NCBI GenBank assembly: GCA_026929865.2
Contig: CM049403.1
Span: 31,847,501 to 31,911,500 of the forward strand
Reading direction: 5' to 3'
Length of the DNA stretch: 64,000 nucleotides
Origin: Hyperoplus lanceolatus
Taxonomy: Eukaryota; Chordata; Actinopteri; Uranoscopiformes; Ammodytidae
Below, in pieces: positions 1 through 59,520 of the stretch (positions are counted from its first letter, which is position 1; each line of letters opens with the position of its first letter). The notes under the pieces are model-generated. The model had not been told where the DNA came from. It did not search any database and saw only the letters and a program-made list of their open reading frames with translations. The position numbers and the translations under genes are program-made.

Positions 1-120
1 TTGGACCAAGGCCTAGTGCCGCCATCTTGAAAGTGTCATAGTTGGAATGTCATCAGGTGCATTGTTTAAAATTTTGAATTGTTCTTGTCCTTGAAGGCCA
101 CTGTAGCTTCTGTTATCATT
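1..120 (+). repeat. MITE family A fragment, cut by the window start
   Basis: Matches the inner and right part of the TTAA MITE family A (TTGGACCAAGGCCTAGTGCC and TGTCCTTGAAGGCCACTGTA) seen full length at 40961-41341. It breaks off before the right terminus. Confidence 0.75.
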
Positions 121-572
121 CACAGCGGTGATGTAAATATTGATTGATTGTCTTTATTTGGAGACATGTAAGCAATTAAAAACAAAGTTGAAATAGTACT
201 AAATGAATAAATAAAATGGCAAAAAAATAATAGACACACTTTATACTTGTTCGAAAGGGAAGTAAGAAAAACTTATGTAGTCCTACCCCTTAACAGATCA
301 ATTTAGCCTGGATAGTTAGTATTATGCTATTAACGTGTCAGTTTTCTTTTTACATAGTATGAAGAAGACAGGAACTATGAACTAGACAAAAATAACTATT
401 CTCAAAAAACTGTGCTCTTGCCTATTTATGATGCATGTCAACCTAAGAAATTAGATCACCTTTAAGTCCAAAGATCAGCCCAAAATAAGTCTGCCAAGGT
501 CAAAACAAACTGTAAATATGGGATGAAATATCAGATTCCCTCCCTGTCATCATAAGCTCCTGTTTGCAGTGA

Positions 573-795
573 GCGTGTGAGGGCCTGGATCCCTGTAAAG
601 TTGACCAGTTTAAAACGTTGCTGAAGAATCACTTTTTTTGCATTGGCCTTTAACACAAGTTGAGACTTTGACACTATTACCTTTCCTTTTTCTCATGTAT
701 CTTATATGTTGTTTTGTATTGTATCTTGTTCAGCCCTTTGGTCAACTGATGTTGTTTTTAAATGTGCTAGAGAAATAAATTTGACTTTGACTTTG
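573..795 (+). mobile_element. L2-like LINE 3' end
   Basis: The stretch at 609-653 reads FKTLLKNHFFCIGL then stop, the typical C-terminus of an L2/Maui-type reverse-transcriptase ORF. It is followed by a short 3' tail with GTGCTAGAGAAATAAATTTG. A reverse copy lies at about 41937-42030. 5'-truncated; not active. The DNA between 121 and 572 shows no gene. Confidence 0.6.
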
Positions 796-872
796 TCTCG
801 CTGACTCAGACTGTATATATATATTTTTTTTAGACTGTATATTTTAGCTGACGTCTCTTTGTTTACCTCCAG

Positions 873-1048
873 AGCTGATCCTGGAGGCTCGCTATGGCAG
901 CCAGCAGAAGCAGCGCCGCAGTCGCACAGCGTTCTCTGTGCCTCAGCTGCAGGCTCTGGAGAAAGCCTTCAGTCAGACCCAGTACCCAGACGTCAGCATG
1001 AGAGAGAGACTGGCTGTGTGCATCAACCTGCCCGAGGCACGCATACAG
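873..1048 (+). CDS. dmbx-like homeobox exon A (internal)
   Basis: The acceptor is a pyrimidine-rich run ending CCTCCAG at 872; the donor is CAG|GTGAGA at 1048/1049. A second AG at 873-874 could alternatively start the exon at 875. I prefer 873 because it leaves a phase-1 join giving Glu before LILEARYG. The exon encodes the pre-homeodomain motif and homeodomain residues 1-46 (58 codons from position 875). A (GT)n tract begins 30 bp after the donor. Confidence 0.85.
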
Positions 1049-1074
1049 GTGAGACATGCACCTGCTGAGAACAG

Positions 1075-1109
<35 letters not shown>

Positions 1110-2120
1110 ATAGATTTTTGGACATTTAAAAGGTGGACCCTTTTGTTTACATGTCAGTTTACAGAGCCTAGGCTGTGTAATAACGCTGGATTTCTTTTCC
1201 CTGAGGACGTTGGAAGATGAATAAGAAGTTCTATAGAATAAATAACTAAATACATCTTCACCTCATCTTCAACTTGATATTGACGAAAGACTTGAGGCAG
1301 TGGAGGATGATGTCATCTTTAGTAACTATAGCTTGTTGTCCTTGAAGGTCACCGTAGCTTCTGTAAATTCTCCCAAAGGGAAGGGGTTAGCAACGACATC
1401 CAGAATCTCACCACTAGATGCCACTAAGTACTACGTTACTACACACTATCCATCCATCCATCCATCCATCCATCCATCCATCCATCCATCCATCCATCCA
1501 TCCACCCATCTATCTATCCATCCATTGTAAAAAAAATATAGCTTTCTATCCCTAAAAACAAATACACACTGCACCTATTAGAGTAAGATTGAACCTATTA
1601 CCATTCTCTCTCTCTCTTTCTCATCCAGGTTTGGTTCAAGAACAGGAGAGCAAAGTTCCGTAAAGGCCAGCGCTGCTCTCCCAACTCCAGAGACGTCGGC
1701 GTGGAAGATGCACCTCATCGTAACCACGACGTCAAGACCGAAGACAAACAAAAACAACATGACATCATCCCCACGTCACACTTTGACAACAGCACCTTCT
1801 CTCCTCCTCACGGTGATAAAACCAGTGATATTTGCCCACCTCTGCCTCTCACTCATTCAGATTATTCGGATGTTTCAAGATGCCCCATTCGAAACCACTC
1901 CCCTCCACTGTACCCCTATGTATCAGCAAGGGAGCGCTACACCCACTTGCTGTCTACCGAACTCGCCCTACCACCGGTGTACTGGCCCCTTGTACATCCA
2001 CACAGCTCTGTCCCGGGACTTTCACCATCGCCCGTTACTAAAAACTGTCCCGGCAGCCTCTCCTTACACACAGCTTGTTCCAGGAAAGCAGTGATGCCAC
2101 ACCCACACCTTGGGCTGTAA
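873..2120 (+). CDS. DMBX-family K50 paired-like homeobox protein (3' part, two exons)
   Basis: This is a predicted nuclear DNA-binding transcription factor of the Dmbx (diencephalon/mesencephalon homeobox) group. The join is 873-1048 to 1629-2120 (phase 0 across the intron). It starts in-frame with [11 protein letters not shown], followed by a 60-residue homeodomain beginning QRRSRTAF and ending [10 protein letters not shown]. Homeodomain position 50 is Lys (WFKN), the Otx/Pitx/Gsc/Dmbx specificity class. The intron falls between homeodomain residues 46 and 47, the classic paired-like position. The ILEARYGSQ stretch before the homeodomain and NLPEAR plus FRK within it are DMBX hallmarks. The C-terminal region (about 150 residues, rich in Ser/Pro/His) has no recognisable OAR domain before the TAA at 2118-2120. 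The 5' exons are upstream of the window. Family assignment is firm; the exact orthologue (dmbx1a, dmbx1b or a separate paralogue) is not resolved, so no symbol is given. Confidence 0.85.
1078..1107 (+). repeat. (GT)n microsatellite
   Basis: About 15 GT units, 30 bp after the donor of the homeobox exon. The DNA that follows (1124-1190) resembles the inside of MITE family B. Confidence 0.95.
1203..1526 (+). repeat. MITE family A variant fragment plus (CATC)n
   Basis: 1203-1447 matches the A-variant sequence (GACTTGAGGCAGTGG, ATGATGTCATCTTTAGTAAC) found at 13393 and 16877. It runs directly into a (CATC)n tract at about 1447-1526 in the homeobox-gene intron. Confidence 0.7.
1629..2120 (+). CDS. 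dmbx-like homeobox terminal exon
   Basis: The acceptor is TCATCCAG at 1628 after a CT-rich tract. The exon opens with [15 protein letters not shown], completing helix 3 of the homeodomain, then runs 163 codons to TAA at 2118-2120. The tail is rich in Ser, Pro, Thr and His, with Asp/Glu/Lys-rich stretches near the homeodomain. A first AATAAA lies at 2255-2260, inside a LINE-like repeat, and another near 3045; which is used cannot be told. Confidence 0.85.
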   Translation, partial: VWFKNRRAKFRKGQRCSPNSRDVGVEDAPHRNHDVKTEDKQKQHDIIPTSHFDNSTFSPPHGDKTSDICPPLPLTHSDYSDVSRCPIRNHSPPLYPYVSARERYTHLLSTELALPPVYWPLVHPHSSVPGLSPSPVTKNCPGSLSLHTACSRKAVMPHPHLGL

Positions 2121-2164
2121 CTGTATACCGCCAACTGAATGACAAACCCTCTGTATACTTTCAA

Positions 2165-2340
2165 GATTCAACATTGTTTATTCGTCATAGGCAAGGCAAG
2201 GACACAAGGCCATTCAATGTGCTTCACAGGGGCATGAAATACATCAAGATTTAGAATAAACATTAGAAAAGCGAATGTACAATATGATAAAACATTTAAA
2301 AGCGAATGAATAAAAATTAATAAATAAAAATAAAACATTT
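2165..2340 (-). repeat. LINE-tail-like dispersed repeat
   Basis: Shares GGCAAGGCAAG, ACACAAGGCCA and CATTTAAAAGCGAATGAA with 52860-53100. It is a common teleost retroposon-tail sequence, read on the minus strand, just after the homeobox stop. The AATAAA at 2255 is inside it. No gene is seen from 2341 to 3276. Confidence 0.55.
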
Positions 2341-3276
2341 ACATTTTTACGTCATATGCACATTAAAAATGACAGCAGCAGTCACTGGCAAGGTCCCAGG
2401 CTCCTCTCAACAATGTGATATAGCAGAAAAATGTATAATAGAAACACAAAAGTGAAGAGAGCAACACCTGAGACACAAATAAACACAAAAGTAGTTCAAG
2501 GACACAGGGCGGTACAGATACTTGTTGACATTGTGGTAGATATAGGCCTATGGAAGACATTTTTTCACCATTAAAGAAAAAAAATTGAAAAAATATTTAA
2601 TAGACTTTTCCTTGATAATAAAATAAATATCCCCAAAAGTCATAACAATATGAGATAAAAAGTCGAAATTGTCTTTTATCTCATAATTCTGACTAACCAT
2701 GTCAATATTTTTCTATTAAAATAAACACCTTAATGTACATTTTCGACCATCTATTTATATTGTATGAAAGAAGACATGTTATGGAAGCAAAATAGACACA
2801 AATCTCAAAATTGACCATTGAGGAAAAATCAATGTTTTTGTCTGTCGTGTCTCGCCTTCATAATTTTTCACATTTTGGTTCCAGTGTATAACACCACATT
2901 TCCTATCTATCTAACACCACATGTCCTATCTATTGCATTATTTAGCTGCTACACTGCCAAGTAGCTAAACTGTGATAATGATGGTGACGGCAATTTTAGG
3001 GACATTCCTCATTGTAACTAGACACTGTAACATAGAAATGTGAAATAAAATGATTTTTTTGTACCGATGCTCCGTTTAATTTTTCCTTTGGTTATTGTGA
3101 GTTAGTAGTATTGTCAGCAGGAATGCAAGAAGAACATTGTTTTTACTTATTTTCATTCAAAGGTCTCTCTCAACAAAAGGAAATGATTGGATACAAGACG
3201 ATATATAGAAACAGTGGAAATGTATTCTAGTGACATGGGACTGTTCTAAAGATTAAAGGTTGGCCAATAGCTTATG

Positions 3277-3636
3277 TTAAAGGGGCAGTGTGTAATATGA
3301 CACCATCAAGAAAGTTCAACAAAGTTCTAGAATGCAACGCTCCCTGGGTAACCCCACCCCTTTAGAATAATAACAGAAGCTACAGTGGCCTTCAAGGACA
3401 AGAACAATTCTAAATTTTAAACAATACACCTGATGACATTCCAAAAACATGGATGCCTCCATCAGACTTGCCTGCTCAATGTACAAAATCTAATATTAAT
3501 ATTTGTAATTCTCCGCCCAGGAGGATAATTCAGATTATTGGCAGAGGTGATTTTACACCAATGAGGACATATTTATGAATGAGGATATTGATTTTAGCTA
3601 ATAAATTACTTCAAATGTTACACAGTGTCCCTTTAA
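3277..3636 (-). mobile_element. MITE family A, TTAA-bounded copy
   Basis: Bounded by TTAA at both ends, starting TTAAAGGGGCAGTGTGTAAT. Almost the same as 25383-25742, with the same alternative second half (GATAATTCAGATTATTGG). No ORF. The flanking 3637-4560 holds only a LINE-tail-like fragment near 4190-4250 and no gene. Confidence 0.8.
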
Positions 3637-4559
3637 TAAAAAAGCTATTTTGACAAAACGTGTTAAAATCATGTGTGCAGAAAGTGAAACAGGAATAAGC
3701 TTTAACTGGAAGAAGCAACATATCAAAATGTTTTGTTTTATATAAACGGCACTAGTGTCTGCAAGTGATCTTAGTTTCAGTTTTGTCAGATATGCAAATC
3801 TGTCAACTGAATGAACCAGTTTGAAGCAGCTATGCAAGAGCTGAGCTGTTTTGCCCTCTTAAGTAAACTTTTGAAAGCATGACTTGTCACAAATAATTGT
3901 ATTATTTATTTTGTACTTCTAGCCTATCAATGCAAAATGATGAATGCAGGATTTACAACAAGAACATTTTGAAGCAAATTTTGTTTATACTCATTCCACT
4001 ACTTCAGGCAAGTCCTACAATGATTCTATAATTTATACATTTTGATATATGCTGACACAGTAGGCCAAGATTTTTTTATTTCTTTTTTTGCTATGCTGAA
4101 AAAATATATTTCCTATTCTACTCCTACTATGATGATATAGGCCTAACTGATGTTTTTATTTTTAATTATTGTCATTATTTTTTGCAACTGAAACAATAGG
4201 CTGCAATTTCCCTTTGGGGGTGAATGAAATCATTATCTATCTATCTTTATCTTGGGCCTACTACACCTATGATGAGTGTCAGCCAACGGATTGGGTACAT
4301 TTGTAGGTCTAAAATCAGCGTCCATTCAATACAACTTTGACCGAACTAACTTTGATTTGTTTAAAACATTATACATTTGACAAGTGAATCGACCTGTTTG
4401 TAGCAGATACTCAATGAGGTGATGTTTCTCCTTATTCCCCAAAACCAGTTGCGTTAGTTTTTGTACGTAGCGCAGTGCTGGGAAATGAACGTAACGTTTA
4501 CGCCAGGGCAGCGGCACCTGACGGAGGCTTAAAGAGACAACAGCAGAAGAAATCATAGC

Positions 4560-4920
4560 AACGCCAACGAAATGAGAAAATAACCATGACTACGACACCG
4601 TTTAACATGACTACGAGTTGAAGGTGACACGCTTTTTGTTTTCTTTTCGGTGACCTGACTGTTGTTTTTTAAAAGACGCGTTAAAACATTCTCTCCGTGT
4701 TCCGTTGACGTTCTCTCGCTGTTCTGTTTAGCGCAGCTAGCCTAGCATGCTAACAAACTGGCGAGCTCGTGAGCAGAGCGGTAACCAACGGATCCGGGGC
4801 TGCTGTTGGTGAGCAGCAGCGAGTCGGTAGTTTGGGATTAAGGAGTTTCCCGGCGGTGGCAGCCAGAGAGGTGTAAGATAAAGATTGTAGCCGGTGTCTG
4901 AACTCAACGAAACAACATTA
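4560..4920 (+). promoter_or_regulatory. Candidate csnk1g2 promoter and non-coding first exon
   Basis: This stretch is much richer in G, C and CpG than the AT-rich DNA on either side, and repeats are scarce in it. Candidate splice donors are CTGTTG|GTGAGC near 4808 and AGAG|GTGTAAG near 4872, either of which could join the acceptor at 7492. No TATA box is obvious. Its place upstream of a 5'-UTR exon with a good acceptor is the main reason for the call; the transcription start is not fixed by the sequence. Confidence 0.35.
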
Positions 4921-6849
4921 TAAGGTGAAACAACGTCCACTTTTTTTGTATCATTACGTTACTCCCAGTCGATGACATGAAGTACTTACAACGTCGCTTG
5001 TTATTCCTCTGTTATTAAGCATTTGCTATACTAGCTAACAGGTCAATGTAGCTAAGGAAATGTCAATCAATGAATTATTTATATCATGTTTGATTTGTAT
5101 TACCTCTCTAACGATTAGCTGGCCTTTGTGTTTTTATATGATAGAATGTTGTTAACAGATTAGCTTCATAGTTAGCTGTGTGTGTGTTTTTTTAACCATC
5201 GGGCCAAGGTGTTTTTGGTAGGCGCTAGCCACGTTAGCTTAGCGCTTTAACGAGACATATCGATCAAACGTCCACTTTGGATTTGTTCAACTTCAATTAT
5301 ATTTATGTAGCACAATGAAATGCTTCAGAAGAATCAAATTCAGTGTCGGATTGAGCGATGTGTCAAGCTACATGCTAACTAACGCCTGGCCTTGTCCGCA
5401 AAACTAAACCAGCTTGACAAATGTTAACCCTAGGTTTTATGGATAGACGGATCGATATCGAGAAATATGTTTAATGTGAGATTTTAGTTTATTTTGTCTA
5501 ACTTCGTGTGTGTGCTATCTAAGAGAGAAAGTGGCTACTTTATTTCACCGAAACTGAAGCAAAATGACAGCTGGCAGGCACTATAAGGAAGCCAGTTAGC
5601 CATTAGCTAGCTGTAATAGTAGCTCACAAAGATATATATTTTTATTTTTTTTTGCTTTGGGCAAGGCCGTTTTGTCAGTTTGGTCTGGAAGATACTACTT
5701 AATTGTCAATTTGAGTGTCTTAGTTGGTAGCTAAGATCATTTATAAGACGTTTGAAATCGTCTTGTGTCGTTTTGGCAGAACCTTTAAAAAGTCATAAAT
5801 GCTCTGAATTCTTTTATCAAAAAGTATGGCGAGAAACTGCTGGTGAATTAGGTTTTTGCATTAAGATATCATCATGAAACTTTGCCAGTTGATTACTGAC
5901 ATTAAATACGTTTTTTTTATTACTATTTGTCCAGAAATGTTTGAATACACTTGTCAATTTGGCAATATCTAACTAATTATGTTTACTTTCGTAGCTCTGT
6001 TAAAAAAAAAAAAAAAAAAAAATCTAGATGTTTGATGAAGCCAGAGTTTAAGTCTTTATCTCCTTTTAACAAATAAGTCTTGAGGATAATTTATTTTTTT
6101 ATTTTTTTATACATGAAAAAATACAATGTGTTGTAGAAGTCCTAAACGTGCTTTTCAAATGTAATTTTTTTTTTAAAATTCATAAATCAAGACAACTAAC
6201 AACAAGTGATCACATTCTTCTGGTAAAACCTTCAGAATGGTGATAAGAATGAATCTGGAAATGTAATTTGATGTAAGTGCTTTAGAAGTTGAGATATTTC
6301 GTCAAAGGTATTGAAAAAATCTTCCAAAAAAAGTATTGTTAAGTAACTGGTGTCCAAGTCAGGGGAACTGTATCGATATTGAAAATTTTTGAACGATACC
6401 CAGCCCTAGTGACACATCTTTCACTCTGTTTTTAACATCTCTGTAGCTATAACAAACAGCCTTGGATGAAAAACAATAGGCTACTTCCTGAAATGAGAGA
6501 GTCTAGACATAAGGGGAAGAATGCCTATAAATAGCCCGGGACATTATTTCCCATCAAACATTATTGGTTTTGAAATCCATGTACTAGTATTATTATTTTG
6601 GTATCCACTTCGATGAATTAAACACTTGTCACATAGTGCATTTCATTTCACTAGCTGTCCAATCTCGTGACCCGGTCGGCTAGTCTGTCATTATTTCCTA
6701 CAGTGAGTATCAGCATGCGTCACGCTATAAGGAAGACATGACGGTTCACTGATTAACTGCATACCTGCTGGTCCCTTTCTCAGGTGTGCTGCTGCTGCTG
6801 ACTGCAGTGTAGTGGAAGGCTACAGGAATACACAAGATTTACTGTGGAT

Positions 6850-7015
6850 TTTTTTTGGAATAATTTTTTTTTAAAGATAATTTTTTTTTTAAATGTTTGC
6901 TTTATTAGACAGATTGGAGAGACATAATAGAAATGGGGCAAAGAGGGGAAGGCATGCAGAGAACTGACCCGGACGGGATTCGAACCCGGATCTGCTGCGG
7001 TGCCTGGGCCCGGGG
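6850..7015 (-). mobile_element. tRNA-derived SINE, reverse
   Basis: The reverse complement contains a B-box like GGGTTCGAATCCC, then TCTGCATG and CCCATTTC(T) segments and a AATAAAGC tail, the same body as the SINEs at 39638 and 41722. The 5' (A-box) end is degraded by G/C-runs. Confidence 0.65.
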
Positions 7016-7117
7016 AGGGGGGGTGGGGGGTGCCTTGCTAGTCTAATTTGATATTACTGCAATCATCACCCAATATATTTACAGGGCAAAACATATTGAT
7101 AATAATACATTTTATCT

Positions 7118-7353
7118 AAAGGTGGAGTCAGTGAATCTGCAGAAAAAAGCTTGTTGTCAATATCAGTGAATATCTCCTCAAGATCTGCAACCTGTCCGAA
7201 CTGTGCGCTCCCTGAAAAACATCCACAACCTAGACTCTGTAAACATTTCTACAGCGCACACAAAGTAGGGACCGGTAGCCGTGAGGAGAGATCACTGAAT
7301 TTGACAATGTGATTTTGATCAAGCGTTCTCCAGAATCGCTGACTCCGCCTTGA
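7118..7353. mobile_element. MITE family B (long inverted ends)
   Basis: Begins AAAGGTGGAGTCAGTGAATC and ends with its inverted partner GAATCGCTGACTCCGCCTT; the inner inverted parts (TTGTCAA, GATATCTC) also pair. Just upstream of the csnk1g2 start exon. Confidence 0.75.
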
Positions 7354-7555
7354 AAATTCTCTGATGGAGGCCATATTGTAACGATATATTAATGACTATA
7401 TAATGTGTATTTTTGTGTGCTTGACCTCTGTTGTTACAGGTCATAACAGGAAAAAAACCCAACAAACTGATTTTAACTGTCTGTGTTTGCAGATCTCCGG
7501 CTGACACCAAACCAGTTTTCTCCTCTGACTGACTCTGGGTTGGAGGCTTCGCAGC

Positions 7556-7978
7556 ATGGAGACGGCCCACCACCGACTCACCGAAGGCTGACCAGACGGA
7601 CAGAGAGGCGCCCCAGGACATGTACCCAAGTCGCGGCCGCCCTGTGGACGCAGTAGCCGGGCTAAGGAGCGCGCCTTTTTATGACTAATATCGTGTGTGT
7701 GTGTGGCTGTGCACGACTGCCTGCCTATTCCTTCGGGCAGGGGCATGCAACTACTGTGAGACTGGCACCGAAGACAATACACACAAGAAGGGAAGGGAAG
7801 CCTCTCTGTTGAACACAGAAGAAACGGCTGTTATACTTCAGCTAGTTTAAGTGACTCCTCCTGAAGCACATTTTAACAGCTTTTCCTCTCCTCTCTGTCC
7901 TGTGAGATATATATTTGTCCCCCCTCTCCTCCTTTCCTTATGTCTATGGTTCTTAACATTGGGATTTCTGTGGTTTGA
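7556..7978 (+). promoter_or_regulatory. Cluster of upstream ORFs in the csnk1g2 5'-UTR
   Basis: At least four short upstream ORFs precede the main ATG: 7556-7591 (11 codons), 7620-7688 (22 codons), 7681 to about 7812, and 7940-7978 (12 codons). The 7620 ORF overlaps the 7681 ORF by 8 nt. If the whole exon is in the mRNA, such uORFs would be expected to lower or regulate translation of the kinase. The ORFs are seen directly; their use is inferred. Confidence 0.55.
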
Positions 7979-8022
7979 ATGGCCGGAGAATAACCGTGGA
8001 GAGGCCTGGGTACCACAAGCTT

Positions 8023-56394
<48,372 letters not shown>

Positions 56395-57311
56395 AACCAG
56401 GACGAGATCGCAGGAAAAGGAAGAACTCGAAAACATTGTGGTCACTGTCAAGTTTTAAATGGAAGAAGCAACTACACACGGACCCTACTGCCCCCAAATA
56501 CTCCTGTCCCCCTGTCCCCCTCACCTTACTCATTCTGCCCCCACCCCGCGCTACGTCGCTATCCAACGAGCTAAAGGAATGTTGCAGTCCCACCGACTCC
56601 ACAACAGACTCTTTGATTCCTTTTTACAGACAATAAATAAAAAAACGTTACCTGCATTACTGGGGGCTTGAGGAAAAAAAAAACTATATAAAAAAATTAA
56701 AAAAAACTTTACGAAAAAAAAAAAACGAAAACTGTAACAAAATGAAAACCTGAATCCGTGGCGTGAATATGAAAAAAGATACTGTTTGAAACAGTTGTTG
56801 TATTTTAGATTCCATAAAGAACGCATATTGTTGTTGGTAGCAGTCGGGCTGTTAGCTGATCAGGGGGAACCAACGCGTGGTTCGAAAAAGTGAAAGAAAA
56901 ACCGTGCTCCATTAGGAATTTTATTAATTTTTTTAATTTTCTTTTGGTGTGTGTTTTTGGGATCAAGGTGAACAATGCTGATGACACAGGACGCATTTAA
57001 TTCATCTACAAAACTGAATCTTTTTGGAGGATTTTTATGTTATTATTTTTTTTTCTTTTTTGTAATTTGAATCCTCATGTTTTCAAAAGTGGAAATCCCT
57101 GCATTGAAAACTTTATTTTTTATGTTGTAGTGTTCTGGAGTTCTTCAATTCTCTTTTTTTTTTTTTTTTTTTTCCTCTTTCGCTCTGGCTTTATTAATTT
57201 TTTTTTTTGTCTGTCAAACGTTGGACTTTGTAGCACAGTCACTGGCCCTCAGGTACTGTGGAAAGATTCGAGAGACACAGATATTAAACTCTCTTATTAT
57301 CATTATTATTA

Positions 57312-57345
<34 letters not shown>

Positions 57346-57455
57346 GCACTTTTTGGAAAAAAAAATAAGAAAAAGCAATTACAGTGAAAAACTTTAGGTT
57401 TGAAAAATTAACATTTTAAGAAAAAACAACTAAATAAAGACTGATCTAGGAGGAG
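56395..57455 (+). other. csnk1g2: csnk1g2 3'-UTR
   Basis: AT-rich sequence follows the stop. AATAAA hexamers lie at 56632-56637 and 57433-57438, so short and long 3'-UTR forms are possible; the end near 57455 is inferred from the second hexamer. Poly-T and poly-A runs and an (ATT)n tract at 57293-57346 lie inside. No coding sequence is seen. Confidence 0.6.
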
Positions 57456-57710
57456 TCCTTGACCTTCACACACGCTTATATCTGAGTTATGGCCGAGAAA
57501 TGTTTATGGATTTTACATGAGATGGGGATCGGGGGAAGGGGGAAAAAAGAAGAAGATATGTCTTTCGATTTTTATTTCTTACATCAAAATAATTTACCAG
57601 GAAATCATAGTTTGTGCCTTTCTAAGTAAAATGTTTAAAGCTCAAAGTGAGTGTCCCGCTATGACGTTTTATCTAATCAGTCCCAAATGCTCATTGGATT
57701 ACTGTGTGTC

Positions 57711-57743
<33 letters not shown>

Positions 57744-57888
57744 GTGTGTTTGCAAATATTCAGGTTTTTGTAACTTAATGTGTTCAGTGAAATGCACCTC
57801 CCTGGGTTCTCCGTTATAAGCAGTAGACATCCCCTCTGCTTTGACAATCTACACGTCTGAAAAGTGGTGGTGTTTGGTTTGGTTTGAG

Positions 57889-57892
<4 letters not shown>

Positions 57893-57953
<61 letters not shown>
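57893..57953 (+). repeat. (TG)n microsatellite
   Basis: About 30 TG units, 25 bp before a family A MITE. Confidence 0.97.
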
Positions 57954-57954
<1 letters not shown>

Positions 57955-57977
57955 CTGAAAGACATCCAACAGGCGAC

Positions 57978-58358
57978 TTAAAGGTGCAGTGTGTAATATG
58001 ACATCATCAAGAAAGTTCTACAAAGTTCTAGAATGCAACACTCCCTGGGTAACCCCAACCCTTTCGAATAATAACAGACGCTACAGTGGCCTTCAAGGAC
58101 AAGAACAATTCTAAATGTTATACAATGCACCTGATGACATTCCAACTATGACACTTTCAAGATGGCGGCACTAGGCCTTGGTCCAAAATATGCAGAAATA
58201 TGGACATATGAGACCCTTTCTAAGGGAGAAAAAAAAAAATTCAGAATTTTTTTTTCAGTTATTATGCACTAAATTAAATGTACTTATGGTTAGCATAATT
58301 TCTTTCTACAAAATCTGATGGGAAATAAAACCCAAAATTCTACACACTGCAGCTTTAA
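57978..58358 (-). mobile_element. MITE family A, reverse full copy
   Basis: TTAA-bounded, starts TTAAAGGTGCAGTGTGTAAT and ends TACACACTGCAGCTTTAA. Confidence 0.87.
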
Positions 58359-58524
58359 CTCTGGGTTCACAGACGGACATTCAGCTCATTGAGGTTTGAT
58401 TGATTATGAGATGAAACAACCTTCACAAATTCAAAGTTTACTGGATCCAAGAAAAAAAATATCGCCCCTTTTTTTGGTTTCTTGCTGCTAACGACAACTG
58501 TAGTTACATGTTCGACAAGTGATT

Positions 58525-58699
58525 ATAGTGATGTCACAAGAAGGGAACTGTAGGGTTAGACAGTGAGACCTTAAAACACTCTTTCTGCCTTTTCTCAGGC
58601 TAGGATGATCCGATTTCTAACATTTTTGCACATTTATACTTCATAGGATCTCCGAGTTCAATACACCTTCATATTCCAACCGGTGAAGTAGGTCTTTAA
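58525..58699 (-). mobile_element. MITE family D, partial reverse copy
   Basis: GTGATGTCACAAGAAGGGAA, AACTGTAGGGTTAGACAGTG and CCGGTGAAGTAGGTCTTTAA match 25854-26143 inverted. Confidence 0.75.
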
Positions 58700-59090
58700 T
58701 CTGGTTACTATTCTCAATTCAATTAATCGTTTAGATTTAAGAAATGAAAAAAAAAATAGACAAATTTGAAATGTACGGAAGAGTCCACGGCATCGTTTGT
58801 GTTTTAATAACAGATATTGACCCCCCGAGGTTCATATCTTTCCAATTGTACCTCAGTCTTGTACTGTGCAGTTTATTCCTGACATTTCAACTTTTTTCTT
58901 GAAGTGCGTAATGGAGAAAAAAGAAAGAAAAGTTCCTCCTCATTCTTTCTTTCTCAGGTGGCTCTTATACTCTACCATAGAAATGTTTGGTTTTGTCTCA
59001 CTAAAACAATTTTCACTTCACTCTAATGTAAGACCAACAAATGTAGCAAATTCTCACATTTGAAAACCAAGAGAACACTTTTTATTTTCA

Positions 59091-59280
59091 GGGTCGGTGG
59101 TTAGATCCCCCGCCACATGCCGAAGTGTCCCTGAGCAAGATACTGAACCCTAAGTTGCTCCCGATAGATAGCCTGTTGCTACCGTTGTGTATAAATGTGT
59201 GTGAATGGGAACAGGTCTCCCTTGGAAAAAGAGTCTCCGGTCTCAATGGGATTTACCTGTATAAATAAAAGGTTAGTACC
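59091..59280 (+). mobile_element. tRNA-derived SINE, 5'-truncated
   Basis: GATCCCCCGCCACATGCCGA, TTGCTCCCGATAGATAGCCT and ACCTGTATAAATAAAAGGTT, as in 43843-44100. The A-box end is missing. Confidence 0.78.
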
Positions 59281-59286
59281 ACAATA

Positions 59287-59520
59287 GTCTCGCAAAGCCA
59301 GACCAAACTACAGCAAGTAGTATGGTCTGGAAGCACACCGTTTAGAGCCGTCTATTCGGGGGGGGGGAAACTGGGCTGGCCTGTTTTTATTTCTTTAAAC
59401 CAATCACAATCATCTACGGCAGGGCTAACCCCTGGAAGCAGCCAATGGAGGCATAGCGTTGTTTGCCGACGCCAGCGCTTAATAGACGCTGGCGGAAGTG
59501 GTCAAGCCAGACTAGTACCA
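59287..59520. mobile_element. Inverted-repeat element
   Basis: AGTCTCGCAAAGCCAGACC at the left and AGCCAGACTAGTACCA at the right, with internal GTATGGTCTGG and AACCAATCACAATCAT. Imperfect ends; a CCACAAT motif flanks both sides (59278, 59518). Confidence 0.5.

Larger units (their letters stand above)
4921..7492. other. First (5'-UTR) intron of csnk1g2
   Basis: AT-rich, with many poly-A/T runs. It holds a reverse SINE at about 6850-7015 and a family B MITE at 7118-7353. Nothing else recognisable; no ORF with family similarity. Confidence 0.4.

Noticed and set aside
1708-2094. Alternative 128-codon frame over the homeobox terminal exon
   Set aside because: It overlaps the frame that continues the homeodomain and has no homology; a shadow ORF.
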